From assembly GCA_020853575.1 (NCBI GenBank), contig JADYYP010000075.1:1-64000 (forward strand): a DNA stretch of 64,000 nucleotides, given 5' to 3'. Of this stretch, positions 41,563 through 50,268 are shown piece after piece. This DNA is from Planctomycetota bacterium. Lineage in GTDB: Bacteria > Planctomycetota > UBA1135 > GCA-002686595. The first letter of the stretch is position 1, and each line of letters starts with the position of its first letter. Below the pieces are notes generated by a model. The model was not told where the DNA came from, did no database searches, and worked only from the letters and a program-made list of their open reading frames with translations. Made by a program: the position numbers and the translations under genes.

Positions 41563-42927
41563 ATGACCTCCAGCACCGTCGAGACCTCGGCCATGTCCGA
41601 GCACTCGTTCGACCTCGCCACCACCGCCATCCCCAACTTCACGACCCTGGTGCAAGCGCGCCAAGTGGTGTTCCGCGCACGCACCGCGCTCGAGTCCTTC
41701 GCGCGCAGCGTCGACGCCATGCGCGACGCGGGCGACGAAGGTCGCCGCAAGGGTCTGGGACTGTGGATGGTCGGCCGCTACGAGAAGGCCGCCGCTCAGC
41801 TCGCGTCGTACGAGCGCGATGACGTCGTCGCCGCCTTCACGCGCGGCAGCTCGCTGATGTCCATCGGCCGCTATGCGGAGGCCGCGGCGATCTTCGAGCG
41901 GCTCTCGAACCAGTACCCCGGCGAGCCCCGTCCGCGCGGACTGAAGGCCGAAGCCAATCTCGAGGCCGACCTCGCCAAGCACGACGTCGCCACCGCCGTG
42001 GCGCGCGTCCAGAAGGAGCTCGAGGGCGCGCCCGCGACCTTCGCTTCGAGCTGCGAGCACAGCTACCTCAAGGGTCGCGTCGCCGAGCTCAACCACGACG
42101 CGGAGTCGGCGCTCGACCTGTACGCAGCGGCGCGCGAGATCGATCCCACGCACCGCGCCAACCTCTCACGCCTGGCGCACCTGGCCGAGCGCTGCGGGCT
42201 CGACGAGCTCGCGCTGCAGGCCTACCAGTCGTTGGCCTCGATGCTGCCCATCGACCGCAACGTGCTCTACAACCTGGGCATGCTCTACGAGGACCTGGGC
42301 AAGGACCAGGAAGCAGCCGCCTGCTACGACGTGATCGCACGCAACGACCCGACCGACGTGCGCGCGCGCCTGTATCTGGCCGACGCGCGCTCGGGGATCG
42401 ACATGTACTACGACGAGGATCTCGAGCGGAAGGAAGACCGCTTGAACCAGATCCTGCGCACCCCGATCACCGACTTCGAGCTCTCGGTGCGCGCGCGCAA
42501 CTGCCTCAACAAGATGAACATCGTCACGCTCGGCGACCTGGTCAAGCTGACGGAGCAGGAGCTGCTCTCCTACAAGAACTTCGGCGAGACCTCGCTCAAC
42601 GAGATCAAGGACATCCTGGGCTCGAAGGGCCTGAGGCTGGGCATGAAGCACGACGAGGCCGTGGCCTCGATCGAGCAGGCGACGCGCCCGCGCGCCACCG
42701 GCGAGAACTCGGAAGTGCTCAACACGCCGATCAGCAAGCTCGACCTGTCGATCCGCGTGCGCCGGGCGGTCGAGAACCTGGCCTGTCTGTCCCTCGGCGA
42801 CATCACCGCCCACGCCGAGGACGAGTTGCTCTCGATGCCCAACTTCGGCCAGACCTCGCTGCAGGAACTGAAGCGCAAGCTCGCCGACTTCGGGCTGACG
42901 CTCAATCCCACCAACAAGAAGAAGTAG
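41563..42927 (+). CDS. TPR protein with two RNA polymerase alpha-CTD-like domains
   Basis: A 454-residue protein. Residues ~65-280 are TPR-like helices (GLGLWMVGRYEKAAAQLASY, SLASMLPIDRNVLYNLGMLY). Two domains homologous to the alpha-subunit C-terminal domain of RNA polymerase follow. The first (about 296-360) keeps the residues equivalent to E. coli R265, N268, G296 and S299 (R310, N313, G341, S344). The second (about 386-446) keeps R265 and S299 (R398, S432) but has R401 in place of N268. Both have T where K298 sits. It has no alpha-NTD, so it cannot replace RpoA; it may bind promoter UP elements or activators. Related proteins are known to me from planctomycetes. First gene of the ruvA-ser operon. 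Confidence 0.88.
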   Translation: MTSSTVETSAMSEHSFDLATTAIPNFTTLVQARQVVFRARTALESFARSVDAMRDAGDEGRRKGLGLWMVGRYEKAAAQLASYERDDVVAAFTRGSSLMSIGRYAEAAAIFERLSNQYPGEPRPRGLKAEANLEADLAKHDVATAVARVQKELEGAPATFASSCEHSYLKGRVAELNHDAESALDLYAAAREIDPTHRANLSRLAHLAERCGLDELALQAYQSLASMLPIDRNVLYNLGMLYEDLGKDQEAAACYDVIARNDPTDVRARLYLADARSGIDMYYDEDLERKEDRLNQILRTPITDFELSVRARNCLNKMNIVTLGDLVKLTEQELLSYKNFGETSLNEIKDILGSKGLRLGMKHDEAVASIEQATRPRATGENSEVLNTPISKLDLSIRVRRAVENLACLSLGDITAHAEDELLSMPNFGQTSLQELKRKLADFGLTLNPTNKKK

Positions 42928-42942
42928 CGCGCCGAGGTTCCG

Positions 42943-43533
42943 GTGTACGACTTCCTCGAAGGCCAGGTCGCAGGTCGCACGGCCGCGCGGCTGGTCCTCG
43001 ACGTCCACGGAGTCGGCTACGAGTTGCTCGTGCCGCTGACCTCGAGCTTCCCGGCCGCGGGCAAGCTCAAGGTCTGGACACATCTCGTGGTGCGCGAGGA
43101 CAGCCAGCAGCTCTTCGGCTTTCGCGACGCCGCGACACGCGACGCATTCCGCGCCCTGCTGGGGGTGACCAGCGTTGGCCCCAAGGTGGCCTTGGCGGTT
43201 CTCTCCGGGCTGACCAGCCGCGAGCTCGCGGCCGCGGTGGCCGCCAACGACGCCGAGCGCTTGACCACCGTGCGCGGCGTCGGCCGACGCATCGCAGAAC
43301 AGATCCTGCTCGATTTGCGCGGCAAGCTCGCGGCACTCGTTCCCGCGGAAAGCGAGGGTCTGCTCGTGCCGCAAGCGCGCCCCGACCAGCGCCACGCGCT
43401 CGAGGACGCGATCACCGCCCTGATTTCGATCGGCTATCCGGAGAAGGACGCGCGCCGTCAAGTCGAGCGCGCCGCCAAATCGGTCGACCCCTCGAACCTC
43501 GAGCTGCTCGTGCGCACCGCGCTGTCGAGCTGA
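42943..43533 (+). CDS. ruvA: Holliday junction branch migration protein RuvA
   Basis: A 196-residue protein with a GTG start. Domain I is an OB fold (YDFLEGQVAGRTAARLVLDV, QLFGFRDAATRD), domain II has two HhH motifs (LLGVTSVGPKVALAVLSG and VRGVGRRIAEQILLDL) and domain III is the C-terminal helical part (IGYPEKDARRQVERAAKS). It binds four-way junctions as a tetramer and recruits RuvB. ruvB and ruvC are not adjacent. It starts 15 bp after the alpha-CTD gene and ends 22 bp before serA. Confidence 0.94.
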   Translation: MYDFLEGQVAGRTAARLVLDVHGVGYELLVPLTSSFPAAGKLKVWTHLVVREDSQQLFGFRDAATRDAFRALLGVTSVGPKVALAVLSGLTSRELAAAVAANDAERLTTVRGVGRRIAEQILLDLRGKLAALVPAESEGLLVPQARPDQRHALEDAITALISIGYPEKDARRQVERAAKSVDPSNLELLVRTALSS

Positions 43534-43555
43534 CTCGCGCGCCCCGCCGCATCCC

Positions 43556-45205
43556 ATGACGAGCTCCGCGCTTCCCACATCTCAATCCACGACGCGCGCG
43601 CCGCTCCCGCGGCGTGAGCGGATCTTGATCTGCGACGAGCTCTCCAGCGAAGCGCTCGACGTGTTCGCCGCACACGGATTCGAGCCGCAGGTGTGCACGG
43701 GCATGAAGGAGGAGCAACTGTTGGAGCTCGTCCGCGACGCGCACGCTCTCGTGGTGCGCTCCGCGACCAAGGTCACGCGCAAGCTGATCGCCGCGGCGCC
43801 GGCGCTGCGCGTCGTCGGCCGCGCCGGCGTGGGCGTCGACAACGTCGATGTGGACGCGGCCACCGCGCAGGGCGTGGTCGTGATGAACGCGCCGGCGGGC
43901 AACACCACGACCACCGCCGAGCTCGCCATTGCCCTGATGCTCGCGCTGGCCCGCAACGTGGCGCGCGGCGATCGCGCGGTTCGCGGCGGCGCGTGGAAGG
44001 CGCGCGGCAAGCTGTTGGGCAGCGAGATCACCGGCAAGACGCTGGGAGTGGTCGGGCTCGGGCGCATCGGGCGCGTCGTCGCGCAGCGCGCACTCGGACT
44101 GGCCATGAACGTCGTGGCCCACGACCCCTATCTCTCGGGTCACAAGAGCCCGCTCGAGGGCGTCGACTTGCTGGCCCTGGACGAGCTGCTGGCGCGCGCC
44201 GACTTCGTCACGCTGCACGTGCCCTACAGCGAAGCCACCAAGAACATCCTCTCGCGCGAGCGCATCGCGTCGATGAAACCCGGCGCGCGCTTGATCAACT
44301 GCGCGCGCGGCGGCCTGGTCGATGAGACGGCCTTGGCCCAGGCGCTCGCGGAGGGCCGCCTGCGCGGTGCAGCGCTCGATGTGTTCGCCGAGGAGCCGCC
44401 CCCCGCCGACCATCCGCTGCTCACCCGCGACGACGTGGTCGTGACACCGCACTTGGGTGCTTCGTCCGACGAGGCCCAGCGCAACGTCGCGCTCGAGATC
44501 GCGCAGCAGATCTGCGACTTCCTGATCGAGGGCGTGGCGCGCAATGCGGTGAACTTGCCGCCGGTCAGCGCCCAGGCACTGCGCGAGCTCGCACCCTACG
44601 TGTTGCTCGCCGAGAAGCTGGGCTCGTACCTGGCGCAGGTTTGCGACAGTCCGCTGCGCACTCTCGAAGTGTCGCTCTCCGGCGAGATCGCACGCAAGGA
44701 CGCCAGCCACGTGCGACTCGCGTTGCTGGTCGGCGCGTTGCGCAAGGGCTGCGACACGCCGCTGAACTTCGTCAACGCGCCGCAGCTTGCACGCGAGCGC
44801 GGATTGGCCCTGATCGAGCGCACCGACGACGAGCAGCACTTCCTGCACAGCATGCTCAAGGCACGCGCATTCGATCGCGACGGCGCAAGTCATGTGATTG
44901 CCGGCACGGTCTTCGGTCGCGAGCCGCGCATCGTGCGCATCGACGACAACTACCTCGACTTGACGCCCTCCGGCCCGCTGCTCGTCACCAAGCATGCCGA
45001 TGAGCCCGGCGTGGTCGGTTTGCTCGGCACGGCGCTGGGAAGAGCGCGCGTCAACATCAAGAAGATCGAGCTCGGCCCGGGTGAGCGCTCCGCAGACGGT
45101 CTCGCGCGCGGATTCCTGTCGCTCTACGACCAGCCGTCCGCCGAGTTGCTCGAGGAGCTCGCGCGCTTGGCGCCGCTGCGCCACGTGCGCCTGGTGCAGC
45201 TCTAG
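43556..45205 (+). CDS. serA: D-3-phosphoglycerate dehydrogenase
   Basis: A 549-residue long-form PGDH. The catalytic D-2-hydroxyacid dehydrogenase domain has VVGLGRIGRVVAQRALGL (NAD binding), the active-site histidine in HLGASSDEAQRNVALEI and the glutamate-containing CARGGLVDETAL region. An ASB intervening domain follows (residues ~330-465) and a C-terminal ACT domain (LLVTKHADEPGVVGLLGTAL) usually senses serine. It oxidises 3-phosphoglycerate, the first step of serine synthesis. serB starts 2 bases after its stop. Confidence 0.95.
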   Translation: MTSSALPTSQSTTRAPLPRRERILICDELSSEALDVFAAHGFEPQVCTGMKEEQLLELVRDAHALVVRSATKVTRKLIAAAPALRVVGRAGVGVDNVDVDAATAQGVVVMNAPAGNTTTTAELAIALMLALARNVARGDRAVRGGAWKARGKLLGSEITGKTLGVVGLGRIGRVVAQRALGLAMNVVAHDPYLSGHKSPLEGVDLLALDELLARADFVTLHVPYSEATKNILSRERIASMKPGARLINCARGGLVDETALAQALAEGRLRGAALDVFAEEPPPADHPLLTRDDVVVTPHLGASSDEAQRNVALEIAQQICDFLIEGVARNAVNLPPVSAQALRELAPYVLLAEKLGSYLAQVCDSPLRTLEVSLSGEIARKDASHVRLALLVGALRKGCDTPLNFVNAPQLARERGLALIERTDDEQHFLHSMLKARAFDRDGASHVIAGTVFGREPRIVRIDDNYLDLTPSGPLLVTKHADEPGVVGLLGTALGRARVNIKKIELGPGERSADGLARGFLSLYDQPSAELLEELARLAPLRHVRLVQL

Positions 45206-45207
45206 CC

Positions 45208-45960
45208 ATGGCGCTTCCGGCACGCGTCGACGACTCGAGCCCGCCCTATGGCACGCTGATCTTCGACTGCGATTCGACGTTGACCTCGATCGAGGGCATC
45301 GACGAGCTCGCCGGAGCGCGCAAGCACGAGATCGCGGCACTCACCGAGCGCGCCATGGCTGGAGAGCTCGCGCTCGAAGAGGTGTACGGCCTGCGCCTCG
45401 AGCTGCTTCGACCAACGCGCGCGCAGATCGTCGAGCTCGGCGCGCGCTACGCCGCCAGCGCTCTGCCGCACGCCGGCGAGCTGGTGAGTGCGCTCCACGC
45501 GCTCGGCAAACGCGTGTGCATCGTCAGCGGCGGGATCCGTCAGGCCGTGCTCTCGCTTTCCCGAACGCTGGGCATCGACGATGAGCACGTGTTCGCGGTC
45601 GACGTGTTCCACCACCGCGACGGCAGCTACGCCGGATTCGACGAGGACTCGGCGCTGGCGCGCGGCAGCGGCAAGCTCGAAGTGGTCCGTGGACTGGCGC
45701 GCTCGGATCGGCGCGGCGGAGTGGCGCTGATCGGGGACGGCGCGACCGACCTCGAAGGCGCTCCCGCTGCCAGACGCTTCGTGGCCTTTGGAGGCGTGGT
45801 CCGGCGCGCGCTCGTGTTCGAGCGCGCGGTCGTCAGCTGCACGACCCCAGACTTGGCCGCCGTGCTCCCGCTGCTGGTGTCGACCGACGAATTGGAGAGC
45901 TTGGCGCGCGAGCCCGCTCACGCTCCCTTGTTGCAGGCCGCTCGCGTCGTGCGCGGCTAG
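45208..45960 (+). CDS. serB: Phosphoserine phosphatase
   Basis: A 250-residue HAD hydrolase. Motif I is DCDSTLTSIEGIDEL with the nucleophilic Asp, motif II CIVSGGIRQAV, and motif III/IV ALIGDGATDLEGAP. The phosphoserine type is indicated by EGIDELA and the linkage to serA, and it would dephosphorylate phosphoserine to serine. It is the second gene of a serine cluster, 2 bp after serA and 9 bp before the aminotransferase gene. Confidence 0.9.
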   Translation: MALPARVDDSSPPYGTLIFDCDSTLTSIEGIDELAGARKHEIAALTERAMAGELALEEVYGLRLELLRPTRAQIVELGARYAASALPHAGELVSALHALGKRVCIVSGGIRQAVLSLSRTLGIDDEHVFAVDVFHHRDGSYAGFDEDSALARGSGKLEVVRGLARSDRRGGVALIGDGATDLEGAPAARRFVAFGGVVRRALVFERAVVSCTTPDLAAVLPLLVSTDELESLAREPAHAPLLQAARVVRG

Positions 45961-45969
45961 GAGGACTCG

Positions 45970-47094
45970 ATGAAGCTGTGGATCCCCGGTCCGACCGAAG
46001 TGCGCGCAGAGCTGCTGGCGGAATGCGCGCGACCGATGATCGGTCATCGCTCCGACGCGATGGTCAAGTTGCACGAGCGCATCGACCCGCACATGCGCTC
46101 GGCCTTCGGTCTCGCCGAGTCCAGCCCGTCCCGTGTCGCGGTGCACACCTGCAGCGCCACGGGCTTGATGGAGGCGGCCCTCCACGGTGTTGGCCGGCGC
46201 GCACTGTGCATCGTCAACGGCTCGTTCTCCAAGCGCTGGGCCGAGATCGCCACGCTGCTTGGATTGGAGGTCACCCTGCTGAAGAAGGCCTTCGGCGAGG
46301 CAGCGAGCCCCGACGAGATCGACCGCGCGCTCACCGAGCAGGGTCCGTTCGATGCGCTGACCTTGATCTCCAACGAGACCTCCACCGGTGTGCGCACTCC
46401 GCTCGCGGGTGTCGCCGCGGTCCTGCGCAAGCACCCGCGCACCCTGTGGCTCGTCGACGTCGTCAGCTACCTGGCGGGCATGCCGGTGGACTTCGACACG
46501 CACGGAATCGACTTCGCCTTCGCGGGCACGCAGAAGGCGTTGGCGCTCCCGCCGGGGCTGACCGTGCTGTGTGCATCGCAGCGCTACCTGGAGCGCGTTC
46601 GCCCCGCCGTGCGCCGCAGCTACTACCTCGACGCCGTGCGCGTGATCGACGGCCATGCCGAACGCAAGACACCCGCAACGCCCTGCATTCCGCTGTATTT
46701 CGCGCTCGCCCGCCAGCTCGAGGACATCTCCGACGGCGTGACCTTGCCCGAGTTCGATCGCGGGCTGCGCGGAGCCGCCGCGTGGCGCGCGCGCTATGCC
46801 AAGCACGAGCGCATGCAACGCGCGACCGAAGCATGGGCCACGAAGCACGGCCTGGAGTTCGTCCCGGCGCCGGAGCACCGCTCGTGGACCGTCGCGTGCA
46901 TCCGCAAGGGAGCGCTCGACGTCGCCAAGTTCCTGGCCGCGGTCAAGCAGCGCGGGCACACCCTCTCCAATGGCTACGGCGATTTGAAGGACCTCTCGTT
47001 CCGCATCGGGCACATGGGAGATCACACCGAAGCCGATCTCGCCCGACTGCTCGAAGTCTGCGACGAGGTCCTCGCCACGGTGGCGCTGCGGTGA
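45970..47094 (+). CDS. Class V aminotransferase in serine cluster
   Basis: A 374-residue PLP enzyme of class V. GTQKALALPPGLTVLCASQR holds the PLP lysine, and ETSTGVRTPL and LWLVDVVSYLAGMPVDFD fit the family (Asp of the PLP pyridine). Alignment by eye is closer to alanine-glyoxylate/serine-pyruvate transaminases than to SerC, but the position directly after serA and serB suggests it serves as the phosphoserine aminotransferase. It overlaps the next gene by 4 bp (GTGA at 47091-47094). Alternatives are serine-glyoxylate aminotransferase. Confidence 0.85.
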   Translation: MKLWIPGPTEVRAELLAECARPMIGHRSDAMVKLHERIDPHMRSAFGLAESSPSRVAVHTCSATGLMEAALHGVGRRALCIVNGSFSKRWAEIATLLGLEVTLLKKAFGEAASPDEIDRALTEQGPFDALTLISNETSTGVRTPLAGVAAVLRKHPRTLWLVDVVSYLAGMPVDFDTHGIDFAFAGTQKALALPPGLTVLCASQRYLERVRPAVRRSYYLDAVRVIDGHAERKTPATPCIPLYFALARQLEDISDGVTLPEFDRGLRGAAAWRARYAKHERMQRATEAWATKHGLEFVPAPEHRSWTVACIRKGALDVAKFLAAVKQRGHTLSNGYGDLKDLSFRIGHMGDHTEADLARLLEVCDEVLATVALR

Positions 47095-47702
47095 AGCTCT
47101 TCGCACTCGCCAGTGTCGTGCTCTCCGCGCTCGCCGCGTGCCGGACGACGCCCTCGTCCGCGGAGGCGCAGCCCTTGTTCAACGGGCGTGATCTCGCGGG
47201 TTGGCGCGCGATCGGTGATGCGCTCTGGTCCGTCGAGGAAGGCGAGCTCGTCGGCCGCGTCGGCGGCGGCAAGCAGAGTTTTCTCGTCACCGAGCGCGAC
47301 TACTCCGACTTCGTGCTCGAGCTGGAGCTCAAGAACCTCGGGGGCAACTCGGGCGTGCAAGTACGATCGCACCAGCGCGAGAACGGGCAGGTCTACGGCT
47401 ATCAGATCGAGGTCGACCCGTCCGATCGCGCCTGGTCCGGTGGTCTGTACGACGAGGGCCGCCGCGCCTGGCTGGTCGACCTGAAGGACAAGCCCCTGGC
47501 CCGCGCGGCGTTCAAGCGCGGTGAGTGGAACCACTACCGCATCGAGCTCGCGGGCTCGCGCATCCGCTCCTGGGTCAACGGAGTGCTGGTCGTGGACGCC
47601 ATCGACAACGCCGACTCCTCGGGCTTCATCGGCCTCCAGGTGCACTCGGGCAACGACTGCAGCATGCGTTGGCGCAGGATCACCTTGCGGCCACTCGACT
47701 GA
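47091..47702 (+). CDS. DUF1080 (3-keto-disaccharide hydrolase-like) lipoprotein
   Basis: A 203-residue secreted protein with a GTG start and a lipobox (LSALAACRT). It is a single beta-sandwich DUF1080 domain: FNGRDLAGWRAI, DYSDFVLELELKNLGGNSGV and GFIGLQVHSGND. DUF1080 proteins are abundant in planctomycetes and some cleave 3-keto-glycosides. The start overlaps the aminotransferase stop, so it is transcribed with the serine genes, though the link to serine synthesis is unclear. Confidence 0.88.
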   Translation: MKLFALASVVLSALAACRTTPSSAEAQPLFNGRDLAGWRAIGDALWSVEEGELVGRVGGGKQSFLVTERDYSDFVLELELKNLGGNSGVQVRSHQRENGQVYGYQIEVDPSDRAWSGGLYDEGRRAWLVDLKDKPLARAAFKRGEWNHYRIELAGSRIRSWVNGVLVVDAIDNADSSGFIGLQVHSGNDCSMRWRRITLRPLD

Positions 47703-47734
47703 GACCGCGAACGCGCGACGGACCTGGCTGCGCG

Positions 47735-50260
47735 CTACTTTTCGAGTTCCGACACGTGCCAGGGACCGCGCCGGTCGGCGTGGCGCACGCGCACTGAGCC
47801 GACGAACTCCGGCGTCAGTGGATCGGCGGTGTGTTGCCACTCGCGTCGCAGGTAGCTCAGCACGCCCGCGAGCTCGTCGTCGCTCGCCGCGAAACTGGGC
47901 ATCTCGCCGTCCCAGGTCGTGCCGTCGAACGTCACCGGTCCGCGCAGACCGTGAGCGACGATGCGCACCAGCGTGTCGGGGTCCCCGAGCACGAAGCGCG
48001 AGTTGCGCAACGGGGGCGCGAGCGCCGGATCGCCACGTCCGGACAGCTGGTGACAGCTCGCGCAGTTCTGCTCGAAGAGCACGCGTCCGCGTTCGAAGCG
48101 CTGGCGCTCGGCGCTCGTCAGCTCGCGCGGCCAAAGTGCGTCGGTGCCCGGCTTGCCAGGCCAGATGAACAGCTCGTCGATGCGCTGCGCGTGAGGAGCG
48201 GAAAGCCGCTCGTCTTCCAGGACGGCGGGCATGCGCGCGACGCGCAGCGGGAGCTCACGACCGGCCGCATCCTTGGCTCGCGAACGCGCCACTCCGTCGA
48301 GCAGCGCGCCGACGCTCCCGGGCTTCGCGCCGCACGCCACGGCAATCCCCAGCAAGGACTCGACGCGCTCCGTCCGGCCATCGCGCAGCACGCACTCCGC
48401 CAGCAGCCCCACGAGCGCGGCCTGCCCCGCAGTCGGCGGCTCGGGCCACGACTCGGCCTCCAAGACCGCGCGCAGGAACTCCACCTCGCGCCCGAACAGC
48501 CCGCTGGCGATCGCACCGCGTTCGACTTCGGTCGAGCAATTCCGCGCTGCGCGCTCCGCGAGCGAGGCCGACGGACCCGACCCGCCCAGCGCCGCGGGTG
48601 AGAGCTCGGGGTCGAGCCCCAACACCACGAGTTGCTCGAGCTCTGGCGCGACGTTCAACCATCCCCCGCGCGCTCGCACGAAACGCAACGCCGGCGCACT
48701 GCCCCGCGCGACGAGCGAAGCCGCCAGCCAGGCCGCGCTCGAGCGCGTGGTGACGTCCCTGAAATCCAGAAGGAACCGCAATTCGCTCAGGTCGGAACAG
48801 TCCAGTCCGTCGCGCGCCCACAGCCAGTTCAGAGTTCCCTGGGGATGCGGCAACTTGTCCCAGTAGACCGTCAGCACGTCGCGTGCGTCCTGCACGCCCT
48901 CGCCCTGCTCGACGAACAGACGCTGCGCGGTCTTGCGCATCCAGCGATTGGTGCTGCCGAGGTGGCCCGCGAGCTCCGTCCACGAGCAATTCGCGAGATC
49001 GGGCATGGCCTTACGCGTCGCGTCCTTGCGCGTCACGCGCCAGATGCGGCCGCGATCCAGCGGAGCCTCGAGCTCGCGCTCGACCACCTGCGCGCGCAGC
49101 CACGACGTCACGAACAGCCGATGCTGCAGGACCCCGCGGTACATGTCGACCACGTACAACGCTCCATCCGGTCCTTCGCACAGATGGACCGGTCGAAAGC
49201 GCTCGTCGGTCGAGGTCAAGAACGCGCCGTCGGGCGGCGCGCTCTCGGCCTTGGGGAAGCCGCGCTCGTCGTAGGTGATCTCGAAGCGGTGCACGAGATT
49301 GCCGCACGGCTCGCAGACGAACGCGTCGCCACGGTAGCGCTCGGGCAGCGCGTCACCCTCGTAGATCCACGGCGCGCAGGCTCCCGTGAACTCGTTGAGG
49401 CGGCCATCGACGAGCGTGGAGCCACGGTATCCGCGGTTGACGCCCGGCGTCCCGTGACTCGGCGCCGGACGCGATCCACGCGCGATGTCGACGCCCATTC
49501 CGGCGGCGACGCCGAGGTTGGGATTGCGCACCGCGAAGTGCGACGGATACAGATCGCAGCGCAGCGGATTGCTGTTGTCGTTGTGGAAGATGCGCCCAAA
49601 GCGATCCTCGGTGATCCCCCACTGCCCGCCGCCCGCCGTGCGCTGGCGTTCGAGTCGCTCTCCGTTCCAGCGGTAGCGCCAGGGCGCGTTGGCGCACGCG
49701 AAGTGATTGTCGAGCGTGTACAGCAGGCCGTTGATCGCGTGCTCCGGGCTGGCGAGCCCGGTCAGTCCAGTATCCATCACTCGCACGTCGTCGGCGCGAC
49801 CATCGCCGTCGGTGTCGCGCGCGAACAACAAGTTGGGCGGCGCCAGCACCAGCGCCCCGCCGCGGGTCGGCGCGACGGCACGCGGCAACGCGAGCTGGTC
49901 GAGGAACACCGCGCGCTCGTCCATGCGCCCGTCGCCGTCGCGATCGGTCAACACGACCACGGCGTTCTCCGCGGCGCTCTCGTTCGTGCCCTCGATGTCG
50001 CGCATGTAGCTGCGCATCTCGCACACCCACAAGCGCCCGAGCTCGTCGAAGCTCGCGCACACCGGCGCGACGACCAGCGGCTCGGCGGCGACGAGCTCGA
50101 CCTCGAGTCCAGCGTCGACGTGGAAGGTCGCGTGCTGCTCCGCGGGAGACAGCGCGGCGCGCTTGGGAACACGCCACGCTTCGGGCAGCGGAGGTTGCGC
50201 CTCACCCTTGACGTCGCCGCGTTGAGCCAACAGCGCCAACCAGGCCGTGAACGCGAGCAC
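47735..50260 (-). CDS. PVC-type beta-propeller dehydrogenase with cytochrome c domain
   Basis: An 841-residue protein with a GTG start followed by a signal sequence (LAFTAWLALLAQRG). The N-terminal ~450 residues form a beta-propeller like PQQ/glucose-sorbosone dehydrogenases (FHVDAGLEVELVAAEPLVVA, GRLWVCEMRSYMRDI, GPDGALYVVDMYRGVLQHR), the Pirellula/Verrucomicrobium N-terminal type. The middle is helical. The C-terminus has one c-type haem site, CASCH, in FEQNCASCHQLSGRGDP with GEMPSFAA supplying the likely axial Met. It is probably a periplasmic oxidoreductase; its substrate is unknown, though sugars are likely. It starts 8 bp after the sulfatase-like gene. Confidence 0.88.
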   Translation of the reverse strand: MLAFTAWLALLAQRGDVKGEAQPPLPEAWRVPKRAALSPAEQHATFHVDAGLEVELVAAEPLVVAPVCASFDELGRLWVCEMRSYMRDIEGTNESAAENAVVVLTDRDGDGRMDERAVFLDQLALPRAVAPTRGGALVLAPPNLLFARDTDGDGRADDVRVMDTGLTGLASPEHAINGLLYTLDNHFACANAPWRYRWNGERLERQRTAGGGQWGITEDRFGRIFHNDNSNPLRCDLYPSHFAVRNPNLGVAAGMGVDIARGSRPAPSHGTPGVNRGYRGSTLVDGRLNEFTGACAPWIYEGDALPERYRGDAFVCEPCGNLVHRFEITYDERGFPKAESAPPDGAFLTSTDERFRPVHLCEGPDGALYVVDMYRGVLQHRLFVTSWLRAQVVERELEAPLDRGRIWRVTRKDATRKAMPDLANCSWTELAGHLGSTNRWMRKTAQRLFVEQGEGVQDARDVLTVYWDKLPHPQGTLNWLWARDGLDCSDLSELRFLLDFRDVTTRSSAAWLAASLVARGSAPALRFVRARGGWLNVAPELEQLVVLGLDPELSPAALGGSGPSASLAERAARNCSTEVERGAIASGLFGREVEFLRAVLEAESWPEPPTAGQAALVGLLAECVLRDGRTERVESLLGIAVACGAKPGSVGALLDGVARSRAKDAAGRELPLRVARMPAVLEDERLSAPHAQRIDELFIWPGKPGTDALWPRELTSAERQRFERGRVLFEQNCASCHQLSGRGDPALAPPLRNSRFVLGDPDTLVRIVAHGLRGPVTFDGTTWDGEMPSFAASDDELAGVLSYLRREWQHTADPLTPEFVGSVRVRHADRRGPWHVSELEK

Positions 50261-50268
50261 GGTGTGCC

